From contig NZ_JBGCCJ010000001.1 in NCBI RefSeq assembly GCF_041262565.1, forward strand, positions 682,001 to 746,000: a stretch of 64,000 nucleotides of DNA. Reading direction: 5' to 3'. The notes under the pieces were generated by a model that was not told the origin of the DNA, did not search any database, and saw only the letters and a program-made list of their open reading frames with translations. The position numbers and the translations under genes were made by a program. Positions 8,828 through 17,322 of this stretch are shown here, one piece after another. The stretch's first letter is position 1; the number at the start of each line of letters is the position of its first letter. Origin of the DNA: Leifsonia sp. EB41. Its GTDB lineage: Bacteria; Actinomycetota; Actinomycetes; Actinomycetales; Microbacteriaceae.

Positions 8828-8889
8828 ATCTAGCTGACAGGACATGCCGCCTGACACGCCCTCGAGGCGGCGTGTTCTGTCAGCTAGAT
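8828..8889. repeat. 62-bp inverted repeat in a convergent junction
   Basis: Arms of 24 bp at 8828-8851 and 8866-8889 (outer part ATCTAGCTGACAG), paired except for two positions that would be G-U in RNA. The inner part of the arm, AACACGCC on one side, is also the inner part of the palindrome just upstream, which suggests a shared construction. Confidence 0.9.
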
Positions 8890-8969
8890 GGCGGGGCGTC
8901 GAGGCGGGGCGTCGAGGCGGCGCGAAGTGGGGGCCGGAGGCGCGAGGCGGCGGAGAATGCGCCGCCTCG
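8890..8969. repeat. 13-bp tandem duplication followed by a 10-bp hairpin
   Basis: GGCGGGGCGTCGA occurs at 8890-8902 and again at 8903-8915, then continues into GGCGGCG. A further hairpin has arms at 8943-8952 and 8960-8969 (CGAGGCGGCG and complement). No coding frame with family similarity is visible between 8738 and 9022; the whole gap is made of these structures. Confidence 0.75.
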
Positions 8970-8976
8970 GGGAATG

Positions 8977-9007
8977 ACGAAGGCCGCCTCCCGAGGGGAG
9001 ACGGCCT
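8977..9007 (-). terminator. Probable terminator of the ctaC-ctaD-ctaF operon
   Basis: Twelve-base arms at 8981-8992 and 8996-9007 with one mismatch and loop GAG, 16 bp beyond the ctaF stop. The minus-strand tail is TTCGTCATT, only moderately T-rich. Confidence 0.65.
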
Positions 9008-9022
9008 GCGTGCAGTGCGCGC

Positions 9023-9445
9023 TCAGCGCGCGAAGTAGCCGCGGTAGTACTCGTAGACCCAGCCGACCAGGGAGACGATGCTGAAGGCCACACCGATGAA
9101 GCAGATCCAGAAGCCGACCGCGAGGCCGAGCATGACCAGTGCGGCGCCGGTCGCGAGGGCCACCGGCCACCAGCTCCACGGGGAGAAGTGGCCGAGCTCG
9201 GGGTCGCCGTCGTCGATGTTCGCGTCGAGGCGGTCCTCCGGCAGCTCGCCGCCCTGGGAGGAGTGCGAGCGGCCCACGTAGAACGCGATGAAGGCGGCCA
9301 GGATGGCGCTCAGCGTCAGCGCCACGGTGCCGACCCACTCGACCTTCATGTGCATCGGGTCGAGCAGGCTCCACAGCGTGTAGACGATCGCCGAGAGGAT
9401 GAAGAAGACCGACAGGATCCAGAAGAGGATGGAATTGGCTCTCAT
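9023..9445 (-). CDS. ctaF: Cytochrome c oxidase subunit IV, actinobacterial type
   Basis: Small membrane subunit of the aa3 oxidase within the bc1-aa3 supercomplex. The 140-residue protein has four hydrophobic segments, two before and two after a central hydrophilic loop, and the conserved HFSPWSWWP motif in front of the third segment. It begins 4 bp after the ctaD stop, so it is co-transcribed. Family known from Rv2199c and C. glutamicum CtaF. Confidence 0.92.
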   Translation of the reverse strand: MRANSILFWILSVFFILSAIVYTLWSLLDPMHMKVEWVGTVALTLSAILAAFIAFYVGRSHSSQGGELPEDRLDANIDDGDPELGHFSPWSWWPVALATGAALVMLGLAVGFWICFIGVAFSIVSLVGWVYEYYRGYFAR

Positions 9446-9448
9446 GGG

Positions 9449-11197
9449 TTACTTCACCTTGTTGTCTGCGAGGTCGAACACAGGGGCGTCCGGCGCGTCC
9501 TTGCCGCCGCCGATGCCGATCGGGATGCCGGCCTCGGGGTGGTTGAGGTCGAACGCCGGCGACTCGGAGCGGATGCGCGGGATGGACGTGAAGTTGTGCC
9601 GCGGCGGCGGGCAGGAGGTCGCCCACTCGAGCGAGCGGCCGTAGCCCCACGGGTCGTTGACCGTGACCTTCGGGGCGTTGCGCGCCGTCAGGTAGACGTT
9701 CACGAAGAACGGGATCATCGAGATGGCCAGGATGCCGGCGCCGATCGACGAGACCTGGTTCATCCAGGTGAAGCCGTCGGCGGGCGAGTAGGTCGCGTAC
9801 CGGCGGGGCATGCCCACGACGCCCAGCCAGTGCTGGATGAGGAACGTCGTGTGGAAGCCGATGAACAGCAGCCAGAAGTGCCACTTGCCGAGACGGTCGT
9901 TGAGCATCTTGCCCGTCCACTTCGGCCACCAGAAGTAGAAGCCGGCGAACATGGCGAACACGACCGTGCCGAACACGACGTAGTGGAAGTGCGCCACAAC
10001 GAAGTAGGTGTCGGACACATGGAAGTCGAGCGGCGGCGACGCGAGGATGACGCCGGTGAGGCCACCGAAGGTGAAGGTGATCAGGAAGCCGATCGACCAC
10101 AGCATCGGCGACTCGAAGGTCAGCGAGCCGCGCCACATCGTGCCGATCCAGTTGAAGATCTTCACGCCGGTCGGGACCGCGATGAGCATCGTCATCAGCG
10201 AGAACCAGGGCAGCAGCACCGAGCCGGTCACGTACATGTGGTGCGCCCACACGGTGACGGACAGGGCCGCGATGGAGATCGTCGCGTAGATGAGGGTCTT
10301 GTACCCGAAGATCGGCTTGCGGCTGAACACCGGGAAGATCTCGGACACGATGCCGAAGAACGGCAGCGCGATGATGTACACCTCGGGATGGCCGAAGAAC
10401 CAGAACAGGTGCTGCCAGAGCAGCGCTCCGCCGTTCGCGGCGTCGTAGATGTGCGCGTCGAACACGCGGTCGGCAGCGAGGGCGAAGAGCGCGGCGGCGA
10501 GCACCGGGAAGGCCATCAGCACGAGGATCGAGGTGACCATCGCGTTCCAGGTGAAGATCGGCATGCGGAACATCGTCATGCCGGGCGCGCGCATCGTGAT
10601 GATGGTCGTGATGAAGTTGACCGCGCCGAGGATGGTGCCGAAGCCGGAGAGGCCGAGGCCGAGCACCCAGAGGTTGCCGCCGATGCCTGGCGAGAACGTC
10701 GTGCTCGAGAGCGGCGCGTACGCGAACCAGCCGAACGACGCCGCACCCTGCGGGGTGAGGAAGCCGGCGACCGCGATCAGCGAGCCGAACGAGTAGAACC
10801 AGTACGCCAGCGCGTTCAGACGCGGGAAGGCCACGTCGGGGGCGCCGATCTGCAGCGGCATCAGCACGTTCACGAAGCCGGCGAAGAGCGGCGTCGCGAA
10901 CATCAGCAGCATGATCGTGCCGTGCATCGTGAAGAGCTGGTTGTACTGCTCCTTGGTCTGCACCACCTCGAGTCCCGGCTCGAAGAGCTGGGCGCGGATG
11001 ATGAGGGCCATCACGCCGCCGATGAGGAAGTAGATGAACGACGAGATCAGGTACATGTACCCGATCGTCTTGTGGTCCGTCGACGTGATGTAGTTCACGA
11101 GGATGTTGCCCTTGCGCTCCACACCGTTGGCGGTGAGGAGGGTGGGCTTCGGAGCGGGCGCGGTGGTCGCTCCGGGCGCCGGTGCTGTCGTCGTCAT
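9449..11197 (-). CDS. ctaD: Cytochrome c oxidase subunit I (aa3 type)
   Basis: Catalytic subunit that reduces oxygen at the haem a3-CuB centre and pumps protons. The 582-residue sequence has about twelve membrane segments and all metal ligands: the haem a histidine in [13 protein letters not shown], the CuB His-Tyr pair in FFGHPEVYI, the CuB histidines in AHHMYVTG and the haem a3/haem a histidines in [10 protein letters not shown]. The N-terminal 45 residues are hydrophilic and Ala/Pro-rich. It lies 25 bp after ctaC. Assignment is secure. Confidence 0.97.
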   Translation of the reverse strand: MTTTAPAPGATTAPAPKPTLLTANGVERKGNILVNYITSTDHKTIGYMYLISSFIYFLIGGVMALIIRAQLFEPGLEVVQTKEQYNQLFTMHGTIMLLMFATPLFAGFVNVLMPLQIGAPDVAFPRLNALAYWFYSFGSLIAVAGFLTPQGAASFGWFAYAPLSSTTFSPGIGGNLWVLGLGLSGFGTILGAVNFITTIITMRAPGMTMFRMPIFTWNAMVTSILVLMAFPVLAAALFALAADRVFDAHIYDAANGGALLWQHLFWFFGHPEVYIIALPFFGIVSEIFPVFSRKPIFGYKTLIYATISIAALSVTVWAHHMYVTGSVLLPWFSLMTMLIAVPTGVKIFNWIGTMWRGSLTFESPMLWSIGFLITFTFGGLTGVILASPPLDFHVSDTYFVVAHFHYVVFGTVVFAMFAGFYFWWPKWTGKMLNDRLGKWHFWLLFIGFHTTFLIQHWLGVVGMPRRYATYSPADGFTWMNQVSSIGAGILAISMIPFFVNVYLTARNAPKVTVNDPWGYGRSLEWATSCPPPRHNFTSIPRIRSESPAFDLNHPEAGIPIGIGGGKDAPDAPVFDLADNKVK

Positions 11198-11222
11198 GCG
11201 TCTGTCCTACTCGTTGCCGGAA

Positions 11223-12113
11223 TCACTCGTTGCCCGTGGTGGGGGCGCCCGTGCCGGGCAGGTTGTTGTTGCGGTCGTACTGGGACCCGAGCTGGCCCGT
11301 GAAGCCCTTGTCGCGGAGCGACTGGATGTGGGCGTCGTACTCGCTCTGCGACACGATCTTCACGTTGAAGAGCATCGCCGAGTGGTACTCGCCGCACAAC
11401 TCCGCGCACTTGCCGACGAAGGTGCCTGTACGGCCGGTGGTGGAGAAGTACATGTAGTTGGTCTTGCCCGGGATGACGTCCTTCTTGTAGAGGAAGGCCG
11501 GCACCCAGAAGGAGTGGATCACGTCGCGCGAGTCGAGCTGGATCGTGATCTTCTTGTTCTCGGGCAGGTAGAGCGTGGGGATCTGGCTCTCCTGGACGGA
11601 GCCCGGCGTCGCGTTCGTGTCGCTCGGCTGCGCCTGGATCCCCGGGTCGTACACGTTGTCGGTGACGTAGTTGAAGTCCCACGCCCACTGCTTCGCGTAG
11701 ACCTGGATCTTGAGGTCGGGGTGCGCGTACGGCTGCTCGATGGCGTTCTGGTCACGCGCCGTGAAGGCGAAGAAGCCGAGGACCAGGATGAGCGGCACGA
11801 TCGTGTAGAAGATCTCGATCGGCATGTTGTACCGGAGCTGGACCGGCAGCCCGGTCTGTCCCTTGCGGCGGCGGTACACGACGACCGCCCAGAGGATCAG
11901 GCCCCAGACGATGATGCCGACGATGAGCAGAACGATCCAGCTGGTCACCCAGAGGCCGCTGATGCGGTCGGTGTGGTTGGTGACGGGCGGCTGGCCCTCG
12001 ACGAAGCCCGGCAGGAATCCGTGGAGCTGGGCCTGCGTGCAGCCCGCGAGGACGATGGCAAGTGTCGCTGCGATCGGGATTGCAACCCATCGGAAACGGC
12101 GATTGTGACGCAC
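11223..12113 (-). CDS. ctaC: Cytochrome c oxidase subunit II (CuA), lipoprotein
   Basis: Subunit II accepts electrons from QcrC at the binuclear CuA centre. A signal peptide ends in the lipobox VLAGC with C25 as the probable lipidated residue; two further membrane segments follow (about 51-76 and 97-118), then an extracytoplasmic cupredoxin domain. CuA ligands are visible in DVIHSFWVP and in KCAELCGEYHSAM; the aromatic electron-entry patch is KQWAWDF. GTG start with AAAGG about nine bases upstream. A dyad ACAGTT-N7-AACTGT at 12139-12157 lies in the leader between this gene and a TAGATA hexamer. Confidence 0.96.
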   Translation of the reverse strand: MRHNRRFRWVAIPIAATLAIVLAGCTQAQLHGFLPGFVEGQPPVTNHTDRISGLWVTSWIVLLIVGIIVWGLILWAVVVYRRRKGQTGLPVQLRYNMPIEIFYTIVPLILVLGFFAFTARDQNAIEQPYAHPDLKIQVYAKQWAWDFNYVTDNVYDPGIQAQPSDTNATPGSVQESQIPTLYLPENKKITIQLDSRDVIHSFWVPAFLYKKDVIPGKTNYMYFSTTGRTGTFVGKCAELCGEYHSAMLFNVKIVSQSEYDAHIQSLRDKGFTGQLGSQYDRNNNLPGTGAPTTGNE

Positions 12114-12138
12114 CGGTGACCTTTCGAGAGACTCGGGG

Positions 12139-12157
12139 ACAGTTCACATGCAACTGT
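12139..12157. promoter_or_regulatory. Dyad in the ctaC leader
   Basis: Perfect 6-bp inverted repeat ACAGTT/AACTGT with a 7-bp spacer, 26 bp before the ctaC start. It could be an operator or a leader hairpin; no known regulator consensus is matched. Confidence 0.35.
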
Positions 12158-12207
12158 ATGTGGCGTTATCTACCCTACTCCGCCGGACACTCGGTTTCGA
12201 ACACAAA

Positions 12208-12243
12208 GGGCCGCCCACAAGGGGCGGCCCAGAGCTGTTTTTT
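12208..12243 (-). terminator. Terminator between erpA and ctaC, usable from both sides
   Basis: Nine-base stem GGGCCGCCC (12208-12216) with 12222-12230. On the minus strand, the direction of erpA, the tail reads TTTGTGTT; on the plus strand it is followed by a run of six T. The outer flanks AACACAAA and TTTTGTGTT also pair. Confidence 0.8.
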
Positions 12244-12257
12244 GTGTTATAGAACGC

Positions 12258-12614
12258 TCAGTGGAACGAGTCTCCACAGGCGCACGAGCCCGTCGCGTTG
12301 GGGTTGTCGATCGTGAATCCCTGCTTCTGGATGGTGTCCTCGAAGTCGATCGTCGCGCCGTCCAGGTAGGGCACGCTCATCTTGTCGACGATGACCTCCA
12401 CGCCGTCGAAGTCGACGGTCGCGTCCCCGTCGAGCATGCGCTCGTCGAAGTAGAGCTGGTAGATCAGGCCCGAGCAGCCGCCGGGCTGGACGGCGACGCG
12501 CAGACGCAGGTCGTCGCGGCCCTCCTGCTCGAGCAGGCTCCTGACCTTGCCCGCTGCGTTGTCGGTCAGGCCGACGCCGTGGGCCTTGGTCGCGGTCAGC
12601 GTTGTGTCGGTCAT
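12258..12614 (-). CDS. erpA: A-type iron-sulfur carrier protein (ErpA/HesB family)
   Basis: Carrier that delivers Fe-S clusters to apo-proteins. The 118-residue protein has the three conserved cysteines of the family, one in PGGCSGLIYQ and two in the C-terminal SCACGDSF. I start at ATG 12614, which has GAGGAG eight bases before it; a GTG four codons upstream lacks this. In M. tuberculosis Rv2204c holds the same place near ctaC, where cluster delivery to the Rieske protein is a reasonable but unproven link. Confidence 0.9.
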   Translation of the reverse strand: MTDTTLTATKAHGVGLTDNAAGKVRSLLEQEGRDDLRLRVAVQPGGCSGLIYQLYFDERMLDGDATVDFDGVEVIVDKMSVPYLDGATIDFEDTIQKQGFTIDNPNATGSCACGDSFH

Positions 12615-12690
12615 TGGACTCCTCACACGTGTTTCAGGGATTCGATTGCGAAATCTGGGTCGATTGTACGTCCCATTCCCGCGAGAGTGC

Positions 12691-14142
12691 TCAGTTCCGG
12701 GCGTCCAGGCGCGCGAGCAGCAGCGCCTCGGCGAGAATCGCCCTCTTGAACACCCCGAGGTGGAGCGACTCGTTCGGGCTGTGGGCGCGGGTGTCGGGGT
12801 CCTCCACGCCGGTGACCAGGATCTGCGCCTCGGGGAACTCGCGCACGAGGTCGGCGATGAACGGGATGGACCCGCCGACGCCGGTCTCGACCGCTTCCGT
12901 GCCCCACGCGTCGGTCATGGCGCGCTTCGCCTCGGTCGCGGCCCAACCCGCGGTGTCGACCAGGAAGGCGTCCCCGGTGTCGACATCACTGATCTCCACG
13001 TGCGCGCCGAAGGGCGCGTGCGCGCGCAGGTGGCGCTCCAGGGCCTGGTAGGCCTCCGCGGCGCTCTGGCCGGGCGCGACTCTGGCGCTCAGCCGCACGG
13101 CGACGCTCGGCAGGAGGGTGTTGGAGGCGTCGACGACGCTGGGCGCGTCGATGCCGGTGATCGTGACGGTCGGCTGCGACCACATCCGGGACAGGATCGC
13201 GCCCGTGCCGATCGGGGTCACGCCCGGCAGCAGCGCGGCCTCCTCGCGGAACTGCTCCTCGCTCAGCGCGGGCGGCTCTGCCGCGTCGTCGTGCGAGCGC
13301 ATGCCCTCGACCGCGACGGAGCCGTTCTCGTCGTGCAGCGTCGCCAGCAGCGCGACGAGCGCGAGCATGGCGTCGGGAGCCGCGCCGCCGTACATGCCGG
13401 AGTGCGACGCGTGCTCCAGCGTCGAGACCGTGAGCTTGAAGGTCACGTTGCCGCGCAGCGACACGGTGAGGGCGGGCGTGTCGATGTCGACGTTGTCGGA
13501 GTCCGCGACCACGATCACGTCGGCGGCCAGCGCCGCCTTGTTCTGCTCCAGGAAGTTCGCGAACGAGCGGGAGCCGAACTCCTCCTCGCCCTCGATGAAG
13601 ACGGCGAGACCGAGGTCGAAGTCGGGTCCGAGCGTGTCCACGAGCGCGCGGACGCTGGCGACGTGCGCCATCACGCCGGCCTTGTCGTCGGCGGCGCCGC
13701 GGCCGTAGAGCCGGTCGCCGCGCACGGTCGGCTCGAACGGCGCGGTGTCCCAGTTCTCGGCGTCGCCCTGCGGCTGGACGTCGTGGTGGGCGTAGAGGAG
13801 GACGGTCGGGCGCCCGTTCTTCGCGGCGCGGGTCGCGAGCACGGCCGGCTGGCCGAGGGCCTCGCCTGCGCCGGTCGACGGCACGGAGATCGGCGCCTGC
13901 TTGACCTCGACGCTCTCGAAGGCGCCGGTGTCGCGCAGCAGCTCCGCCACGGCCTCCGCGCTCTTCCGGACGTTCCCGGGATCGTAGGCGGTCCACGAGA
14001 CCGAGGGGATGCGCACGAGGCGCGAGAGCTCGGCGATGGTCGACGGGAGGCCGGTCTCGACGGAGGAGCGGATGCGCTCCTCCACCTCCGGCCGGTCCCC
14101 GGCTGCGGATCGGCCGGAAGGAGTCTGCTGGGTGTCTGTCAT
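12691..14142 (-). CDS. M20/M28-family dipeptidase (zinc metallopeptidase)
   Basis: Probable cytosolic dipeptidase of the M20A/ArgE-DapE-CPG2 family, 483 residues. Zinc ligands and catalytic residues are in order: YAHHDVQPQGD, GRGAADDKAG, FIEGEEEFGS, VADSDN, and a late SPNESLH histidine. The dimerisation (lid) domain lies about residues 215-330. The substrate is not predictable; annotated relatives in actinobacteria are simply called dipeptidases. ATG 14142 is preceded by TAAGAT at 7 bp, so it is probably leaderless. It is divergent from the DUF3043 gene. Confidence 0.9.
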   Translation of the reverse strand: MTDTQQTPSGRSAAGDRPEVEERIRSSVETGLPSTIAELSRLVRIPSVSWTAYDPGNVRKSAEAVAELLRDTGAFESVEVKQAPISVPSTGAGEALGQPAVLATRAAKNGRPTVLLYAHHDVQPQGDAENWDTAPFEPTVRGDRLYGRGAADDKAGVMAHVASVRALVDTLGPDFDLGLAVFIEGEEEFGSRSFANFLEQNKAALAADVIVVADSDNVDIDTPALTVSLRGNVTFKLTVSTLEHASHSGMYGGAAPDAMLALVALLATLHDENGSVAVEGMRSHDDAAEPPALSEEQFREEAALLPGVTPIGTGAILSRMWSQPTVTITGIDAPSVVDASNTLLPSVAVRLSARVAPGQSAAEAYQALERHLRAHAPFGAHVEISDVDTGDAFLVDTAGWAATEAKRAMTDAWGTEAVETGVGGSIPFIADLVREFPEAQILVTGVEDPDTRAHSPNESLHLGVFKRAILAEALLLARLDARN

Positions 14143-14149
14143 GCGGGTA

Positions 14150-14155
14150 ATCTTA
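14150..14155 (-). promoter_or_regulatory. -10 hexamer TAAGAT, leaderless M20 peptidase promoter
   Basis: TAAGAT is followed by seven bases (TACCCGC) and the ATG at 14142. No SD sequence fits in this space. Confidence 0.6.
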
Positions 14156-14184
14156 AAGGGACCCCACAAACGAAGGCGCAAGCG

Positions 14185-14778
14185 TTGGCGAAACGACAGA
14201 ACCCGGCGGACGAGGCACAGGCGCCCGGCCCCGAGACCCCCGAACAGACCACGGCCCGGCTGCAGGGCAAGGGCGCCCCGACGCCCACCCGCCGCGAGCA
14301 GGAGGCCGCGCGCAAGCGGCCGCTCGTGCCGACCGACCGCAAGGAGGCGGCCAAGGCGGCACGTGCGCACCAGGCCGATGCGCGCGAGCGGGCACGCGTC
14401 GGCATGGCGGCGGGCGACGAGCGCTACCTCACCCAGCGCGACCGCGGGCCGCAGCGCCGGTTCGTGCGCGACTACGTCGACGCCCGGTTCAGCATCGGCG
14501 AGTTCCTCATCCCGGTCATGCTGATCGTGATCGTGCTCAGCTTCCTCCCGTACGCGTTCATGCAGGTCTGGGGCCTCGTGGCCCTGTGGGCCTTCTTCTT
14601 CGTCGCCGTTGTCGACGGCATCGTCCTCGGCCTCCTGGTGACCAGGAAGGTCGGCGACAAGTTCGGCAAGACCAAGGTGGAGCGCGGGCTCAAGTGGTAC
14701 GCAGCCATGCGTGCGTTCCAGCTCCGCGTCATGCGCCTCCCGAAGCCGCAGGTCAAACGCGGCCAGTACCCCGCCTGA
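14185..14778 (+). CDS. DUF3043 family membrane protein
   Basis: Function unknown. The family is confined to actinobacteria. The first 90 residues are very rich in Arg, Lys, Ala and Pro and contain the conserved RGPQRRFVRDYVDARFSIGE entry to the membrane part; two hydrophobic segments follow (about 110-130 and 135-157); the C-terminus is basic. Start taken at TTG 14185 (reads MAKRQNP), which matches the family's MAK start, though no clear SD is present. It ends 1 bp before the RNase H fusion gene, so the two are co-transcribed. Confidence 0.8.
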   Translation: MAKRQNPADEAQAPGPETPEQTTARLQGKGAPTPTRREQEAARKRPLVPTDRKEAAKAARAHQADARERARVGMAAGDERYLTQRDRGPQRRFVRDYVDARFSIGEFLIPVMLIVIVLSFLPYAFMQVWGLVALWAFFFVAVVDGIVLGLLVTRKVGDKFGKTKVERGLKWYAAMRAFQLRVMRLPKPQVKRGQYPA

Positions 14779-14779
14779 C

Positions 14780-15688
14780 GTGACGATCGTCGCAGCGGCG
14801 GACGGCTCCGCCCTCGGTAATCCCGGCCCTGCCGGCTGGTCCTGGTACGTCGACGACGAGCGCTGGTCGGCCGGCGGCTGGCCGCACGGCACCAACAACA
14901 TGGGCGAGCTCATGGCGGTCATCGACCTCCTGGAGTCGACCGCCCACGTGGACGACGACCTGCGCATCCTGTGCGACAGCCAGTACGTGATCAACTCGGT
15001 CACCAAGTGGATGCCGGGCTGGAAGCGCAAGGGCTGGCGCAAGTCCGACGGCGCGCCGGTGCTCAACCGCGAGCTGCTGGAGCGGCTGGACCGGGCGCTG
15101 CAGGGCCGGACCTACACGTTCGAGTGGGTCAAGGGCCACGCCGGGCATGACCTCAACGAGGCGGCGGACAAGCGCGCCCGCGCGGCGGCGACCGCCTACC
15201 GGGACGACGACGCGATCCCGATCGGGCCGGGCTGGCCGGGCGCGGCCGTGCACGAGCCGGCGCCTGCGCTGGCTGTGGCCGAGGCTGCCCCCGCGGCCCC
15301 TGCCGCCGTCGAGCTCGACCTGTTCGACGACCTGCTGTCCGCGACCGAGACCGACGAGGACGTGGTGACGCGGCTGGAGCGCGAGCTCGTTGAGCCGGCC
15401 GTCCGCTCGGACTCCGCCCGGGTCGCCGCGCTGCTGCACCCAGACTTCGAGGAGATCGGCCGCTCGGGCCGCCTGTGGGGCCGCGACGCGATCCTGGAGG
15501 CGCTGGCCGAGGAAGACGCCCCCGCCGCTGAGCTCGCGGTGCTCGGCGCCGAGCGGATCGGCGCGGACGCCATCCTGCTCACGGCGCGCACGGTGGACGA
15601 CCGCGGCGCCAGCCTGCGCAGCTCGCTGTGGCTGCGCGTGGGAGGCCGCTGGCGCTTACGCTTCCACCAGGGCACGCCGGAGGCGTAG
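14780..15688 (+). CDS. rnhA: RNase HI fused to a SnoaL/DUF4440-like domain
   Basis: Residues 1 to about 150 are RNase HI, which cuts the RNA strand of RNA-DNA hybrids. The catalytic residues are present: D8 in AADGSALGNPGP, E43 in NNMGELMAV, D66 in LCDSQYV and the last Asp in NEAADKRAR. After a Pro/Ala-rich linker (about 150-195), residues 200-302 form a second domain that reads like a nuclear-transport-factor-2 fold of DUF4440/SnoaL type (LLHPDFEEIGRSGRLWGRDAI, then ARTVDDRGASLRSSLWLRV). The role of this domain is not known. GTG start one base after the previous stop. The 3' end overlaps pyrD by 33 bp. Confidence 0.88.
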   Translation: MTIVAAADGSALGNPGPAGWSWYVDDERWSAGGWPHGTNNMGELMAVIDLLESTAHVDDDLRILCDSQYVINSVTKWMPGWKRKGWRKSDGAPVLNRELLERLDRALQGRTYTFEWVKGHAGHDLNEAADKRARAAATAYRDDDAIPIGPGWPGAAVHEPAPALAVAEAAPAAPAAVELDLFDDLLSATETDEDVVTRLERELVEPAVRSDSARVAALLHPDFEEIGRSGRLWGRDAILEALAEEDAPAAELAVLGAERIGADAILLTARTVDDRGASLRSSLWLRVGGRWRLRFHQGTPEA

Positions 15689-16699
15689 CAGCCCACGGTT
15701 GATCTGCCGGGCCCACAGCGGGCCGCGGTAGAGGAACGCGGTGTAGCCCTGCACGAGCGTGGCCCCGGCGTCGAGCCGCTGCTGGACGTCCTCCGCGGTC
15801 TCCACGCCGCCGACCGAGATCACGCACAGCTCGGCGGGGACGTGCGCACGGATCAGGCGCAGCACCTCCAGCGAGCGCGCGGCGAGCGGTGCGCCGGACA
15901 GGCCGCCGGCCCCTGCGGCCTCCACCACGGCAGGGTCGGTCACGAGGCCGTCGCGGGAGATCGTGGTGTTCGTCGCGATGATCCCGGCGAGGCCCCGCTC
16001 GACGGCGAGGCCGGCGATCTTCTCGACCTGCTCGTCGGTGAGGTCGGGCGCGATCTTGACCAGCAACGGGGTCTCCCCCGCGACCTGCTTGACGGCGGTG
16101 AGCAGCGGGGCGAGCAGTTCGAGCTCCTGGAGTCCGCGGAGGCCGGGTGTGTTCGGCGAGCTGACGTTGACGACGAGGTAGTCGGCGACCGGCGCGAGCG
16201 CGCGGGCGCTGGTCAGGTAGTCCTGGGTGGCGTCCTCCACGGCGACCACGCGGCTCTTGCCGATGTTCACGCCGAGCACGGGCCGGTGGCCGGCGCGGCG
16301 GACCTTCAGCAGCCGGTTGGCGGCATCCCCCGCACCGTGGTTGTTGAAGCCCATCCGGTTGATCACGGCGCGGTCCGGGATGAGGCGGAACAGCCGCGGC
16401 CGGTCGTTGCCGGGCTGTGGGAGGGCGGTGATGGTTCCGACCTCGACATGGCCGAAGCCGAGGTCGCCGAGGCCGACGACGGCCTCGCCGTCCTTGTCGA
16501 AGCCTGCGGCGACGCCGAACGGGGACGCGAACCGCAGGCCGAGCGCGTCCACCGCGAGCGAGGGGTCGGGCGCGGTGAACCGGCGGACCAAACCGCCGAG
16601 ACCGAGCGCGGGAAGGGCCCGGATCACCAGGAAGGCGAGGTGGTGCGCGCGCTCCGGGTCGAGCTTCGACAGGATGAGGGAGAAGAGTGTGCGATACAT
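15656..16699 (-). CDS. pyrD: Dihydroorotate dehydrogenase, class 2 (quinone-dependent)
   Basis: Oxidises dihydroorotate to orotate in pyrimidine synthesis, passing electrons to the membrane quinone pool. The 347-residue protein has the N-terminal helix extension of class 2 (MYRTLFSLILSKLDPERAHH), FMN and substrate contacts INRMGFNNHG, the catalytic serine region VNVSSPNTPGLR, and GGLSGAPL. A -10-like TATTCT sits nine bases before the ATG (16709-16714), so the leader would be absent or only a few bases long. Converges with and overlaps the RNase H fusion gene. Confidence 0.95.
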   Translation of the reverse strand: MYRTLFSLILSKLDPERAHHLAFLVIRALPALGLGGLVRRFTAPDPSLAVDALGLRFASPFGVAAGFDKDGEAVVGLGDLGFGHVEVGTITALPQPGNDRPRLFRLIPDRAVINRMGFNNHGAGDAANRLLKVRRAGHRPVLGVNIGKSRVVAVEDATQDYLTSARALAPVADYLVVNVSSPNTPGLRGLQELELLAPLLTAVKQVAGETPLLVKIAPDLTDEQVEKIAGLAVERGLAGIIATNTTISRDGLVTDPAVVEAAGAGGLSGAPLAARSLEVLRLIRAHVPAELCVISVGGVETAEDVQQRLDAGATLVQGYTAFLYRGPLWARQINRGLLRLRRALVEA

Positions 16700-16794
16700 G
16701 CCGGTTTGAGAATACCCGCGGTGGAGCTCAAAGGTGGCGCGGAGCGACACCGCGACCCCAGCGCCGAGGGAGCCTGCGACCGAGGTTCCCGGTC

Positions 16795-17265
16795 TTAGAC
16801 TGCATCCGCCGGCTCGCCGTGGTGCTCGACGCGGAGCTGCTGGATGGCCTCCTCGAAGTCCTCCAGCGAGTCGAACGCCTGGTAGACGCTCGCGAAGCGC
16901 AGGTAGGCCACCTCGTCCAGCTCGCGCAGCTCGGGGAGGATGGCCAGCCCGATGTCGTTGGCCTCGATCTGGGAGGCGCCGGTCGAGCGGATCGTCTCCT
17001 CCACCTTCTGCGCGAGCACGGCGAGGTCGGAGTCGGTCACCGGCCGGCCCTGGCAGGCCTTGCGCACGCCGAGCACGATCTTCTCGCGGCTGAACGGCTC
17101 CACCACCCCGCTGCGCTTGATCACGCTGAGGCTCGCGGTCTCCGTCGTGGAGAACCGGCGACCGCACTCCGGGCACTGCCGGCGGCGCCGGATCGAGAGC
17201 CCGTCGTCGCTCGTGCGGGAGTCGATGACGCGGGAGTCCGGGTGGCGGCAGAAGGGGCAGAACAT
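16795..17265 (-). CDS. nrdR: Transcriptional repressor NrdR
   Basis: ATP/dATP-sensing repressor of ribonucleotide reductase genes. The 156-residue protein has the zinc ribbon with C3, C6, C31 and C34, then the [17 protein letters not shown] region, and an ATP-cone domain from about residue 48. No nrd genes are in the window, so its targets lie elsewhere. Start ATG has TAGTAT seven bases upstream and no SD. Confidence 0.95.
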   Translation of the reverse strand: MFCPFCRHPDSRVIDSRTSDDGLSIRRRRQCPECGRRFSTTETASLSVIKRSGVVEPFSREKIVLGVRKACQGRPVTDSDLAVLAQKVEETIRSTGASQIEANDIGLAILPELRELDEVAYLRFASVYQAFDSLEDFEEAIQQLRVEHHGEPADAV

Positions 17266-17272
17266 GAAAGGA

Positions 17273-17278
17273 ATACTA
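17273..17278 (-). promoter_or_regulatory. -10 hexamer TAGTAT, leaderless nrdR promoter
   Basis: TAGTAT is followed by seven bases (TCCTTTC) and the nrdR ATG at 17265. Confidence 0.6.
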
Positions 17279-17322
17279 CCGGGGTATCGCGGGAGGACGC
17301 CCGGAATGGCCGCCCGTCCGGC

